A DNA stretch of 64,000 nucleotides from FW021-bin31 sp964478125 (GTDB taxonomy: Bacteria; Bacteroidota; Bacteroidia; Chitinophagales; Chitinophagaceae): positions 1 to 64,000 of the forward strand of contig CAYZGR010000013.1 in NCBI GenBank assembly GCA_964478125.1, read 5' to 3'. Shown in pieces: positions 8,839 to 17,066 of the stretch. The notes beneath the pieces are model-generated. The model searched no databases. It saw only the letters and a list, made by a program, of their open reading frames with translations, and was not told the origin of the DNA. Both the position numbers and the translations under genes were made by a program. Each line of letters opens with the position of its first letter. The stretch's first letter is position 1.

Positions 8839-10875
8839 CTATCGGATCAACAACGCGGCCCCTTTCCTGAAAACCTTTTGCCCTGTCCTTGAATTGGTAA
8901 ACTTCAGCATCCATACATAAGAACCTTCCGGTTGCTTCTTACCATTAACGGTACCGTCCCATTTTTTGGTCCAGTCCCTGGTTTGAAAAACCAACTGTCC
9001 ATAGCGGTTATAAACCCGGAATATCAGATTCTTTGTGAGGTATGCATTTATAGGATACAGATAGTCGTTTTGGCCATCGTTGTTAGGAGTAAAGGCGGTA
9101 GGTACATGAACCACACAGGTATTAATGACTTTAATACTCCGGTTGGAAGTGTCACTACACCCTCTACTGTTCATTACGATCAGTTGAACCGGAAATGTTG
9201 TGGTTCTTGTTACAACGGGATAATGTTGGGGAGCAGGATCTTTCCCGTAAAAGGTTTGCCCGTTTCCAAAATTCCATTTCCATTCCATGATGTGTGCTCC
9301 CGTGCTGCTGTCTTTATATAAAACCTGATCTTGCGGACAAATAAATTGGGGTGCAGAAAAGGCGGCCTGAATGTAAAAATCCTGGTTTAGTGTCAGCTTT
9401 AAGCTCTTTTCATCACTGCAAACACCGTTACTTACTGAAAGCCGTATCTGTTGGTCTTTAAAGGTGGTGTCTGTATAGTTGATTTCAGCATTATTTTCCG
9501 TTCTGTTCGAAGGAAGGTTCCATTGCCATTGATTAATCCCGTTTTTTCCCGGATTCCTCAATTTTATATCCACTTCATTACAATGATAAGTCAAATTTGG
9601 AATTATTGCAGCCGATACGGTATCATAAGCTTCGAACGTAAGGGCTTGAGGGTCGGAAGTTACGTCACACGCACTGACTATGCTGTTGCCGTCCTTTCCG
9701 CTGTGTAGTTTCAGTTCATATATTCCTTTTTGGTAAATAGGCTGTGTCAGATCTATTTCCACCGTATGTGTTAAACTGCTGTCGCAATCAACGGCCCGGG
9801 CGCCTTCAATTTCCAATAATTTATGGGTTGCGGTGTTTTTTATTGTAAAATCTGATCCATCTTTTGCAATAGAACTGCAGCGTATGGGCCCGGCAAATAC
9901 CACTTGAATCTTTTGTGGGGCGCAACCTATATTTTTAATGCTGTCCATGGGGGTGGGAGGGATCTGTTGCACAATAAAATGTAAGGTATCTTCCTCGGGA
10001 ATGGCATTGCCGCAATTGTCCAGTAAGGTATTTTTATCGGAACCTTTTTTGATCGCAATGGCATATTCCCCGGGCTGTAGCTTACCGCCGAAGCTGACTA
10101 CCAACCGGTCCATATCAAAGCCGTTATTGCAATCAGAGCTGTAAGCGGCATCTACCGCGACGCGGGCATTGAGTAATTCAAAATCACTGCCATCTGTAGC
10201 AAGCGACTCACATCGCATCCCTTTATTTAAATAAATAGTTATGCTTCTGCCGTCACATGAGGCTGTAGCGCGTTTCAGGCGGGGGGCGGTAGTGTCTGTA
10301 ATTACGGCAGTGCCTCCGCCAAAAGATAATTTATAGCCGCTTTGCGTAGAACCGCTGAAATGGCTAACCAATAACAAATATTGATGTCCTTTCTTTAATT
10401 GCGGCATCGTACTAAACAAAAGATCCCCGGGAGCGGTCCTTGGACTGGCGCATGCAATATCCTGCTTTGCGCCGGCTTTGGCTCCTGTATTGCCCGGAAC
10501 ACCGGCCCAGTTAGCGCTGACGTACAGGGAAGCATCGGTGTATACTTTATCAGGATCATGACCGGTAATATCAAAGAGTTGCCAGTCATAATCATCATTT
10601 TTATTCATGGGCTCGATCAACAGGCCGAGGGTGCCGCTTTCAAAGCAGGTAAATTTATACCAGAATGGACTGGCGTCTTCGTATGCTGCATGATCCCCCG
10701 TGCAACCTTTTACCGGGATGTTTCCATTCGTGCAGGCAGGAACCTCTTTTTGCTGAAAAACAGAGGTCCCGCAGACCGGAAAGGCTGTTTCGGGTGTCTG
10801 ACCCCGCGTAGTACATTGCCCCCAACTCTGAAAAGTTGCAAAGCCGAGGAGGATCATAAATAAAAAAGGTTTCAT
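8839..10875 (-). CDS. gliding motility-associated C-terminal domain (T9SS type B) protein with PKD domain
   Basis: A predicted secreted protein of 678 residues. I chose ATG 10875 because it begins a proper signal peptide (MKPFLFMILLGFATFQSWGQ); the reading frame remains open upstream into the end of the CvpA gene. The middle has repeated Ig-like/bacterial-surface modules (two similar blocks, each with Cys-SI/SL-x-x-DGSDF), then a PKD domain (FGNGQTFYGKDPAPQHYPV). The last ~90 residues (PTAFTPNNDGQND...VYNRYGQLVFQ...WDGTVNGK...GAALLIR) match the CHU_C/TIGR04131 type B sorting domain. It is probably co-transcribed with cvpA, 26 bases upstream. Confidence 0.85.
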   Translation of the reverse strand: MKPFLFMILLGFATFQSWGQCTTRGQTPETAFPVCGTSVFQQKEVPACTNGNIPVKGCTGDHAAYEDASPFWYKFTCFESGTLGLLIEPMNKNDDYDWQLFDITGHDPDKVYTDASLYVSANWAGVPGNTGAKAGAKQDIACASPRTAPGDLLFSTMPQLKKGHQYLLLVSHFSGSTQSGYKLSFGGGTAVITDTTAPRLKRATASCDGRSITIYLNKGMRCESLATDGSDFELLNARVAVDAAYSSDCNNGFDMDRLVVSFGGKLQPGEYAIAIKKGSDKNTLLDNCGNAIPEEDTLHFIVQQIPPTPMDSIKNIGCAPQKIQVVFAGPIRCSSIAKDGSDFTIKNTATHKLLEIEGARAVDCDSSLTHTVEIDLTQPIYQKGIYELKLHSGKDGNSIVSACDVTSDPQALTFEAYDTVSAAIIPNLTYHCNEVDIKLRNPGKNGINQWQWNLPSNRTENNAEINYTDTTFKDQQIRLSVSNGVCSDEKSLKLTLNQDFYIQAAFSAPQFICPQDQVLYKDSSTGAHIMEWKWNFGNGQTFYGKDPAPQHYPVVTRTTTFPVQLIVMNSRGCSDTSNRSIKVINTCVVHVPTAFTPNNDGQNDYLYPINAYLTKNLIFRVYNRYGQLVFQTRDWTKKWDGTVNGKKQPEGSYVWMLKFTNSRTGQKVFRKGAALLIR

Positions 10876-10901
10876 AAAAAGCAGGATAAAGATACTAAGA
10901 A

Positions 10902-11441
10902 CTAGGGCTGTATCAAAGGCGACAATTTTCCAAAAATAGCTTCCAATTGTTGAAAAACATCCTTGAACCAGGGAATCCAATCCGATAAATGGGAAACGAC
11001 CCAGGGCCCTGCCGGAGCAATCCAGCGGTATGTCCGGGACGCAGCTTTAGCCTCATTGGGAATAAGATGCATCTGGTCGGCAAGCCATATGCCCAAACTG
11101 AACAATATCAGATAGGCCGCGGTATAAAATAAAATGCCAAATAATCGATTGAGTCCACCCAACATGGCCGCCTTGAAGGCTTTCTCCAATATTTTGGCAA
11201 TCAGGCGTACCAGGATTACCACTATTATAAAGATAGTGATAAAAGCTACAACAGGCCAGGCAGGACCGGAGTACCCTGTTTTATCCTCAATATATAAAGA
11301 AAAATCTGCCGATAACTTTAATGCTGCTGCAGCACCTAATACCAGGGCTATCAGAGAAAAAATACCGGCAATAATTCCCCTTGACCATCCTTTTATAACA
11401 GCCAGTATAAGGGTTACCGCGAAAAGAATATCCAGGATCAA
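10902..11441 (-). CDS. CvpA family membrane protein
   Basis: A 179-residue protein with four predicted membrane segments. The N-terminus (ILDILFAVTLILAVIKGWSRGIIAGIF, here split by the first helix and a Gly/Arg turn) is the conserved start of the CvpA/colicin V production protein family. The biochemical role of the family is not well defined; links to colicin V production, purF and envelope stress have been reported in other bacteria. Here it sits between an outer-membrane barrel gene and a type B T9SS cargo gene on the same strand. Confidence 0.85.
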   Translation of the reverse strand: MILDILFAVTLILAVIKGWSRGIIAGIFSLIALVLGAAAALKLSADFSLYIEDKTGYSGPAWPVVAFITIFIIVVILVRLIAKILEKAFKAAMLGGLNRLFGILFYTAAYLILFSLGIWLADQMHLIPNEAKAASRTYRWIAPAGPWVVSHLSDWIPWFKDVFQQLEAIFGKLSPLIQP

Positions 11442-11468
11442 TAGTTAAATGATAATGATGAATGAATC

Positions 11469-11489
11469 AATTACGAATTATGAATTACG
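11469..11489. repeat. 7-base tandem repeat, three copies
   Basis: AATTACG, AATTATG, AATTACG stand head to tail in the gap between cvpA and the outer-membrane protein gene, with one mismatch in the middle copy. There is no coding role. It may be slippage-derived or part of a dispersed intergenic element. Confidence 0.7.
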
Positions 11490-11494
11490 ATCGG

Positions 11495-12085
11495 CTATAG
11501 CCCCAGATTGACTCCCGCTCTGAAAATAGGGCGGTTACCATAAGGGGAATTGTCGTCCTGCAGGATATCGTACAGGATCATGATAACAAAAGCGCTGTTC
11601 CTTCCGATAGATTGAGAATAGCCTCCTCCAACCAGGAAGCTGGGAACCTGTTTATGATATTTTTGCTCACTGGGTGGATCGGTATTGTAATATTTTACCT
11701 TACCCATTATAAGGTTCATCTCCGGTTGTACTTGTAAAAACAGTTGCGGAATCGGATAGACTCTTCCGAATACCCCCAGGCCGACCATCCCATAGCGTTC
11801 TTTTTTGGTCAGGGTATTGCCAAAGTCTTTATAACGAACGGATTCGTATTGTCCGTTTATCTGGAGACCTGCAGCAAACAGGTTGGAAAAACGGTAGCCG
11901 ATTAAGGGAGACAAGTTGAAGTAAGTAATGTTTCCCAATGAGAGACCGACATTTCCACCGAGAAAAAGCCGGTCTTTTTGAAATCCATGCTGTTTCGTGC
12001 TATCCATTACATATTGAGCACGTACCTGGCAAAGGACACAACTCGATAATATTACACAGAGGATCCATCCTTTTTTGGTCTTCAT
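11495..12085 (-). CDS. outer-membrane beta-barrel protein, hypothetical
   Basis: A 196-residue protein with a signal peptide (MKTKKGWILCVILSSCVLCQVRAQ, cut after about residue 24) and alternating aromatic/polar strands ending in a strand-like FRAGVNLGL. Phrases such as GNVGLSLGNITYFNLSPLIGY and GVFGRVYPIPQLFLQVQPE are typical of small Bacteroidota barrels of the OmpW/PorT-like kind. It follows the porP/sprF gene by 19 bases on the same strand and is probably part of that operon, so a role in the surface or secretion of the large adhesin is possible but unproven. Confidence 0.75.
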   Translation of the reverse strand: MKTKKGWILCVILSSCVLCQVRAQYVMDSTKQHGFQKDRLFLGGNVGLSLGNITYFNLSPLIGYRFSNLFAAGLQINGQYESVRYKDFGNTLTKKERYGMVGLGVFGRVYPIPQLFLQVQPEMNLIMGKVKYYNTDPPSEQKYHKQVPSFLVGGGYSQSIGRNSAFVIMILYDILQDDNSPYGNRPIFRAGVNLGL

Positions 12086-12104
12086 ATGGATTGCTTTTAA
12101 ATAT

Positions 12105-13157
12105 CTAAAAATGAGGACACATGTAAGTCTTCTTATTAAAATCTTTTTTATGCTGAGGATAAATACCGATGTAAGTTAGCGAAATTTCATAAGCGCCGCG
12201 GTGTTGGTTGGCTCTGCTGAACGAAGAAGTGGTGATATCATAGCTGAGCATGACGCGCCATTGTTTCAGTTGATATCCAACGACCGGAATAAAGGCGTCA
12301 TCCCACCTGTAATAGGCTCCGCCAAGCAATTGATATGCCCCGCCGGAACCCGGGCCCGACAGGTTATAGGCCGCCCAGGCTCCGAAAACAGTTTCGCTTG
12401 CTCCCCGTTGGTAGGTATAATAAGCGTTAGGATGAAGGATGACCCGCGGAGCCACCTTGAGCATGGCATTTAAAAAACCGATGTACCGCCTGCCAATCTC
12501 ATTATTGCCGTTTTTCAGGAAGGTTTCTTTGGGACGGTTGAGGTGATGGGCAGAAAATCCCAGGTTAATGTAAATATTATCAGTAGGAAAATAGGCATAA
12601 TTCATACCGGCCTGCAGATCGAAATAATGAATGGAAGATTGATCAATTACGGCGCCCGTGGGAACCTGGTTATCAAAAAACCATTTGCCATAGCTGTCAT
12701 TGAATTGATCCGGGAAAGTGAGTTTTGACATGTCTATTCTCTTCATCGCCAAGCCTCCGTTGAAGCCGAGAGATAACAAGCTGTTAAAACCCAACAACTG
12801 GTGATAAGCCAGGGAAATATATACCTTGGTAGACTTTAAAGAGCCGGCTCCCGCTTCATCCTGGAGCAATACTCCTCCCAGCCCCAGCCAGCCATAATAC
12901 CAGCGATCTCTTAACAATTGCGCATCACCATAGACGGAAAAAGTCTTGTACGGAACCGGAACTGCAGACCACTGATTGCGGTAATTGCCTCCTATCCGAT
13001 AATTCGCGTCCGGTAAAAATCCGGTATTTGCCGGGTTTTCAGTCAGCGGAGAGTTGAAAAACTGGGAAAAATGCAAGTCCTGGGCCCCCGCTATACTATA
13101 AAAGAAGCAGCAGACCAGTATGTAAACGGTTATTCTTATGGTTTTCGTTTTGGTCAT
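12105..13157 (-). CDS. type IX secretion system membrane protein, PorP/SprF family
   Basis: A 350-residue outer-membrane protein. After a signal peptide (…YSIAGAQ) comes the family hallmark QDLHFSQFFNSPLTENPANTGF, here at about 26-47, followed by NYRNQWSAVPVPYKTFSVYGD and repeated barrel strands ending SLTYIGIYP. PorP/SprF proteins are needed for secretion or surface attachment of type B CTD cargo such as SprB, and a sprF-like gene typically lies directly beside its cargo gene. Here it begins 3 bases after the end of the 1288-residue type B cargo gene, so the two are almost certainly a functional pair. Confidence 0.93.
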   Translation of the reverse strand: MTKTKTIRITVYILVCCFFYSIAGAQDLHFSQFFNSPLTENPANTGFLPDANYRIGGNYRNQWSAVPVPYKTFSVYGDAQLLRDRWYYGWLGLGGVLLQDEAGAGSLKSTKVYISLAYHQLLGFNSLLSLGFNGGLAMKRIDMSKLTFPDQFNDSYGKWFFDNQVPTGAVIDQSSIHYFDLQAGMNYAYFPTDNIYINLGFSAHHLNRPKETFLKNGNNEIGRRYIGFLNAMLKVAPRVILHPNAYYTYQRGASETVFGAWAAYNLSGPGSGGAYQLLGGAYYRWDDAFIPVVGYQLKQWRVMLSYDITTSSFSRANQHRGAYEISLTYIGIYPQHKKDFNKKTYMCPHF

Positions 13158-13160
13158 ATA

Positions 13161-16100
13161 CTAACGGACTAACGTTATACTCCCCTTTTTGGTGGCCTCC
13201 GAGCCGTCTCCGTATATCACATGTACCTCGTAAGCATACACATCCATTTCTTGCGGTTTGCCCTTATAGGTCCCATCCCATCCCTTGTTGGGAAGGTACG
13301 TAATTTCCGGATCATTACTATGATATACCATTTGCCCCCATCGATTGTAAATACGAAAATCTATTTTTTCCACTCCGAATGCCCGCGGTGCAATATGAGA
13401 ATTGATGTCGTGGCTTCCCGGTGTAAAGGCCGTCGGAATATCCATGGCAGGGACGATATCTTCAGATACTTCTTTTTGTGTAGTATCGGAACAGCCCGCA
13501 GGATTGCTGACAATTAAAGAGATCGTATAAGTTCCCGATTTGGCATATGCATGTTGTGGGTTTTTATCAGATGAGGTATTTCCATCACCAAAGTACCACA
13601 TATAATTCAGGGTACTGTCTACCTGGTCAAAATGGGATTGTGAATAGTTCTCAAAATGAAATACGGCATTGACCGGTGGATTTTGATGGGGTTGGCTGCT
13701 TGTAAAATTAAAGTCTGCCGTGGGTCGGGGATAAGCTGTTACCGAAGCCTTCGCGGAGTCTTCCAGATTACAAACCGTATCCCTGGCTATGAGAATAATG
13801 TCATAAGTCCCGTTGTCCTGAAAGTCGTAATAGACCGAGTTGACATCTCCCTTCTGTATGCTGTCTGTTTGGTGTGGCCCTTTTATGATCCAGATGAAGT
13901 TGGTTCCTCCAAGGGACGTGTTGTTTAATGGATAAGAGCCCGGGGTGCAGAGTGTTTGAGGTACTTCCAGACCGGCCTTTAATTCAAAAGATGCGCTGAT
14001 GAGTATTGAAGTATCCAGGGGCGTATTACAGAAATGGGCCGTATCCTTTAAAGACAATTTGACGGTGTAGTTCCCTTCTCCCGGAAAATAATGGAGTATG
14101 GAATCCCCATTTTGAGGAAAATCTCCTGATCCGTCCCCGAAATTCCAAACAAAACTGCTGTCGGGAATGGGATTTATCTTTTTACTGGTAGACAAATTGA
14201 TAAACTGGTACTTGAAGCTATCACATGGAGGCAGTTTCCGGGCAACGACTTTCAGCATGGCCGGATTATCTCCGATATCTATTTCGGTATAAGAGGTGTC
14301 CCGTTCAATACAGTCTCCCGGATTGTACTTGATCAGCCGGACAATAAAATGGCCTACTTCCTGGAACTGGTATTTAAAAACACTGGTATCCGTGGTGAAA
14401 GACCCGTCAAAGTGATGACTTGTATCCCCTTTGAATACATCCCAGATCCAGGACTTGGCAGGTCGGCCGTAAAGGGTATCTATGAAAGTCACTTCTTCTT
14501 CGTTGCAATGTTTGTGGCGGCGGTCCAGCGGAGCGATACCTCCTCTTACCCCATCGAGATTGAATGCAATTTTAAACCCTACCTCATTGCATGCCGCACT
14601 GCCATTGCTCCCCGGTCTCAGGCTGCCATTTTGCCTGCTGAAAACGCCGGGAGGACCGGTGGGAAAGATGGTGCCTCCCCCACAGTTCGCACAAATAGCC
14701 TGGTAGATAACCCCCTTTGGATCGAAACGGCTCGTGCCCCCATCTACATGATCTGTAAAACCGCCATATTGCCCATAGGTGTCTGCGAATAAAACGCCTG
14801 CCGCATCTTTTTTCAACACAAAGAAGTAAAAATCTCGGCCATCCGGCTGATTCAAGTGGAGCGGATTTACGCTGGGCAAACCGCTGGTCCCCTGGTTGGG
14901 ATATTCTGTCGGATTGCCCTGTTGTATATTTCCGCCCCAGCCGGATATATATACATTCTGACAACGGTCTACCAGGAAGGCCGTTGGAGATATATTGGGT
15001 AAAGAGGCTTTCTGAGAACCGGAAGAACCAAAAGTGGCCGAGTAAATTATTCCGGAAAGGGTATTATTGAGTTTACAGATAAATTGCTTTCCATATTTCA
15101 TATCTTTAGGAAAATGAACGGTATGGGAGAAGTAATCGTCCCATGAGCCTTCTGTAGTTCCTCCTACATACACATTCCCTGCGGTATCGGTTTGAATCCC
15201 GTAGATCTGATCTGCCTGACCGGTACCCAGATAGGTGGCCCGTATCAATTGTTTTCCATCGGGACTGATCTCTGCAATGAAGCCATCTGCCCGCCCGTTG
15301 TTTTTGGTTTGAAGCGTACCGGACATACCGGGGAAATCAGGACTTTCTGTCCCTCCGGCCACATAGATGTTCCCGCTTTTGGAGAAACTGAGTACATAGG
15401 CTGCATCGTTGCCGCTGCCGCCGAGATAGGAACACCAGGTAATATCAGAAAGATCCGGCGGTGCTTTGATGATAACGGCGTCCTGCTGTACTGCGTTTCC
15501 TTTTGTAGTACCGCCGAAGCCGGGCTGGAAGACACCGGAAGTAATGGGAAAGCCTTGGTTTCCCTGTGATTGTGTGGAGCCTACGAGTATAATGTTGCCC
15601 TGTGCATCCAGATTGACCTCGCTCCTTGCATCGTCTCCATAAAAGCGTCTGAGAGAATGGGTCGTTTGTCCCTGAACAGGAGTATATTTATCTGCAATAT
15701 TTACGCCATCACTACCGTCTCCTCCAATTCTCAAAGAACCTACCATGCCGCTGCCATCAGGGGTGAGTTCGGTAAGGATCATGTCCCAGCCTCCCCCTTT
15801 GCCCATGAGCTTTCCCGGGTAAGAAGCGCCGGAGTTGGTCCTGCCGGAAATAATAAGCTGGTTTTTGCTGTTGACGACCAGGCTGTGCGGTTGTTCATCT
15901 CCGCTGCCCCCCAGGTAAGTAGCAAAAATCAACGTTTTGCCATCCGGACTTAATTTGCTGAGCCCGATATCAAAGCCTCCTTCCCCATAAGTGTTTCCTC
16001 CGCCGGCAAACTGCTCTTGAAAAGCGCCGGGCGTAGCGGGATAACCGGTTCCGAATACGATACCTCCCATGTAGAAATTCCCTTGTGCATCATAGGTGGC

Positions 16101-17027
16101 TGTGTAGCCCCAATTGTCAGCCGTGGAGCCGCTGTAGGAGGAAAAGATAAAATTGGGGTCAATAATAAGGGGATAATCCGGATTATATTGAGATCCGGCT
16201 TTAAAGCTTAAAATAGTTCCCTGTACGTGATATTGGCATTTTATTTCTACCTTTTGACCCTCTATGATTTGATAGGCGTAGGGCGCTATTTCAATATTGT
16301 CTCCCACGCTGGTTTTGATATAAAGCTGCCCCCGTTTGAGTTGTAGTGCATCAGCCCCTTTATATTGGAAACGAATTTGTCGGATCTCGCCGCCCGGATG
16401 AAGGATGAGATCGTATTTTAAACCGTCCCGATCAGAATATAAATGCATATCAATATTCGGGTATAGATCTTTGTAAGTAACGTCTCCGAAAGCTTTTACA
16501 TTCCGCCCCCAGCGGGAAGGATCATTGCCGATCAGGTAATTGTACCGGCCGGGAGAAGCGTGATCTGCAATTAAAGAGGCATTCTTGTTCGCATCTAAAA
16601 AATTGACCTGATAGGCATGCCCGTGAATGGTCAGCGGATGCCCATAATCAAACCTGTCTTTATATCCTGCCGCATTTATAGGTATGTCTGCATTCGGTTG
16701 ATGTTTCGGTCCCTTATCGTAAGGTAAATGATCGTGCTTCCCTTGTTTATAGGTGCCATGGATGCTTTCCCTGAGGGTTTGCATGTCCTTTTCGCTTAAA
16801 AGGCTGTAAGTGATACCCGTTTTTCTGAGATAAATATACCCATTCGGTAATTGGCCCCGGTATAAAACTTCGGGATCCCATTGTCCCCTATTTTCCTGGA
16901 AGCTTACTTTCCCCTGGGCAAAGCTTTGAATGTGGATAAGAGCCAGGCCAAAAAAGGGGAAAAGAAAGATATAAAAAGAGATCTTCCTCGATGGTAAAAG
17001 ACGCGTCATTATTCTTTGTCTATTCAT
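13161..17027 (-). CDS. large SBBP-repeat/PKD surface protein with gliding motility-associated C-terminal domain
   Basis: A 1288-residue predicted cell-surface protein. A signal peptide ends near SFAQG; next comes an N-terminal block starting FQENRGQWDPEVLYRG, found in many SBBP-repeat proteins. About residues 300-790 hold repeated beta-propeller units of the YLGGSGDEQPHSLVV type (SBBP repeats), then PKD-like domains (WNFGDGSGDFPQNGDSILHY and MWYFGDGNTSSDKNPQHAYA), and a type B CTD (PTAFTPGSHDINSH...YNRWGQMVYHS...GSITLVR). It is probably an adhesin exported by T9SS with the adjacent PorP/SprF. It lies 39 bases after recG and may use its own promoter. Confidence 0.88.
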   Translation of the reverse strand: MNRQRIMTRLLPSRKISFYIFLFPFFGLALIHIQSFAQGKVSFQENRGQWDPEVLYRGQLPNGYIYLRKTGITYSLLSEKDMQTLRESIHGTYKQGKHDHLPYDKGPKHQPNADIPINAAGYKDRFDYGHPLTIHGHAYQVNFLDANKNASLIADHASPGRYNYLIGNDPSRWGRNVKAFGDVTYKDLYPNIDMHLYSDRDGLKYDLILHPGGEIRQIRFQYKGADALQLKRGQLYIKTSVGDNIEIAPYAYQIIEGQKVEIKCQYHVQGTILSFKAGSQYNPDYPLIIDPNFIFSSYSGSTADNWGYTATYDAQGNFYMGGIVFGTGYPATPGAFQEQFAGGGNTYGEGGFDIGLSKLSPDGKTLIFATYLGGSGDEQPHSLVVNSKNQLIISGRTNSGASYPGKLMGKGGGWDMILTELTPDGSGMVGSLRIGGDGSDGVNIADKYTPVQGQTTHSLRRFYGDDARSEVNLDAQGNIILVGSTQSQGNQGFPITSGVFQPGFGGTTKGNAVQQDAVIIKAPPDLSDITWCSYLGGSGNDAAYVLSFSKSGNIYVAGGTESPDFPGMSGTLQTKNNGRADGFIAEISPDGKQLIRATYLGTGQADQIYGIQTDTAGNVYVGGTTEGSWDDYFSHTVHFPKDMKYGKQFICKLNNTLSGIIYSATFGSSGSQKASLPNISPTAFLVDRCQNVYISGWGGNIQQGNPTEYPNQGTSGLPSVNPLHLNQPDGRDFYFFVLKKDAAGVLFADTYGQYGGFTDHVDGGTSRFDPKGVIYQAICANCGGGTIFPTGPPGVFSRQNGSLRPGSNGSAACNEVGFKIAFNLDGVRGGIAPLDRRHKHCNEEEVTFIDTLYGRPAKSWIWDVFKGDTSHHFDGSFTTDTSVFKYQFQEVGHFIVRLIKYNPGDCIERDTSYTEIDIGDNPAMLKVVARKLPPCDSFKYQFINLSTSKKINPIPDSSFVWNFGDGSGDFPQNGDSILHYFPGEGNYTVKLSLKDTAHFCNTPLDTSILISASFELKAGLEVPQTLCTPGSYPLNNTSLGGTNFIWIIKGPHQTDSIQKGDVNSVYYDFQDNGTYDIILIARDTVCNLEDSAKASVTAYPRPTADFNFTSSQPHQNPPVNAVFHFENYSQSHFDQVDSTLNYMWYFGDGNTSSDKNPQHAYAKSGTYTISLIVSNPAGCSDTTQKEVSEDIVPAMDIPTAFTPGSHDINSHIAPRAFGVEKIDFRIYNRWGQMVYHSNDPEITYLPNKGWDGTYKGKPQEMDVYAYEVHVIYGDGSEATKKGSITLVR

Positions 17028-17066
17028 CTTTAACGTTTGGTATCATGCTATTGTTATATCTTTCTT

